The notes beneath the pieces were generated by a model that saw only the letters and a list, made by a program, of their open reading frames with translations, had not been told where the DNA came from and did not search any database. This document shows, piece after piece, positions 63,918 to 64,000 of a stretch of DNA of 64,000 nucleotides. The DNA lies in the NCBI GenBank assembly GCA_947494715.1, contig CANLWG010000001.1, positions 868,001-932,000 of the forward strand. Reading direction: 5' to 3'. The first letter of the stretch is position 1, and each line of letters starts with the position of its first letter. This DNA comes from an uncultured Flavobacteriaceae bacterium. GTDB taxonomy: Bacteria > Bacteroidota > Bacteroidia > Flavobacteriales > Flavobacteriaceae. A program made the position numbers and the translations under genes.

Positions 63918-64000
63918 CTTCTAAAAATTAAGGTTGCTTATTTAGTAGTCTAAAGTTAATCAAAATATCAATTGTCCATTGTTGATGACGCCATAAACCT
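63918..64000. other. Right edge of the window, no gene recognised
   Basis: The last 83 bases are AT-rich and contain no coding signal that can be supported. They probably hold the promoter of the minus-strand DUF4870 gene. Confidence 0.4.

Noticed and set aside
1-64000. tRNA, rRNA, insertion sequences, phage genes, restriction or defence systems
   Set aside because: None could be recognised on either strand; no transposase or integrase motifs and no terminal inverted repeats.

Overview
The window is a 64-kb piece of a Bacteroidota chromosome, almost certainly from a marine member of Flavobacteriaceae. I base this on the gene content (menaquinone pathway, DUF2853, DUF4834, CAL67264-type membrane protein, SusC-type plug domain, an alpha-oxoamine synthase of the sphingolipid/sulfonolipid type), on the moderately AT-rich composition, and on promoter-like TAnnTTTG elements typical of the phylum. 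Genus cannot be fixed from the sequence. Gene density is high. I see no rRNA, tRNA, insertion sequence, prophage or CRISPR array. The left end cuts into dnaK.

Layout. 1-4 kb: the 3' part of dnaK with its terminator, a lipoprotein phosphoesterase, a YD-repeat-like secreted protein, and a GNAT/esterase gene pair. 4.1-17.8 kb: a menaquinone region (hotdog thioesterase, menF, menD, menA, menC, menE) interleaved with DUF2853, a CvfB-like S1 protein, a SPOR-like protein, a LytTR response regulator with a TPR histidine kinase, a UPF0173 hydrolase and a CPBP protease. menB is not in the window. 17.8-32.5 kb: M24 peptidase, a barrel-less SusC-plug/TPR protein, acyl-CoA carboxylase beta subunit, oxidoreductase, EttA-type ABC-F, fumC, an ArsC-family protein, and prfB with its programmed +1 frameshift. 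32.6-44 kb: a large zinc metalloprotease, threonine aldolase, YbaB, prolyl oligopeptidase, then a cysteine-synthase-like PLP enzyme next to an alpha-oxoamine synthase and a GNAT-fold protein. I interpret these three as a likely sulfonolipid (capnine-type) locus. 44.1-49.6 kb: a tightly packed plus-strand group (DUF4834, YfhO-type membrane protein, glycosyltransferase, flippase) for surface glycans. 49.7-54.3 kb: an Arg-rich secreted protein with an internal duplication, and uvrA. 54.5-56.5 kb: a tandem duplication of a two-gene module, ECF-like sigma factor plus a 47-residue protein. 56.5-64 kb: a cysteine-free Nth, a Bcp peroxiredoxin, an atypical pyruvate-kinase-like protein, a large conserved protein of unknown function, an MBL hydrolase, an esterase and two DUF4870 paralogs.

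The most interesting items are the duplicated sigma/47-aa modules, the candidate sulfonolipid genes, the SusC-plug/TPR fusion, the pyruvate-kinase-like protein with an extra N-terminal region and no C-terminal domain, and the cysteine-free Nth. All calls come from reading the sequence and recalling families; no database search was run.
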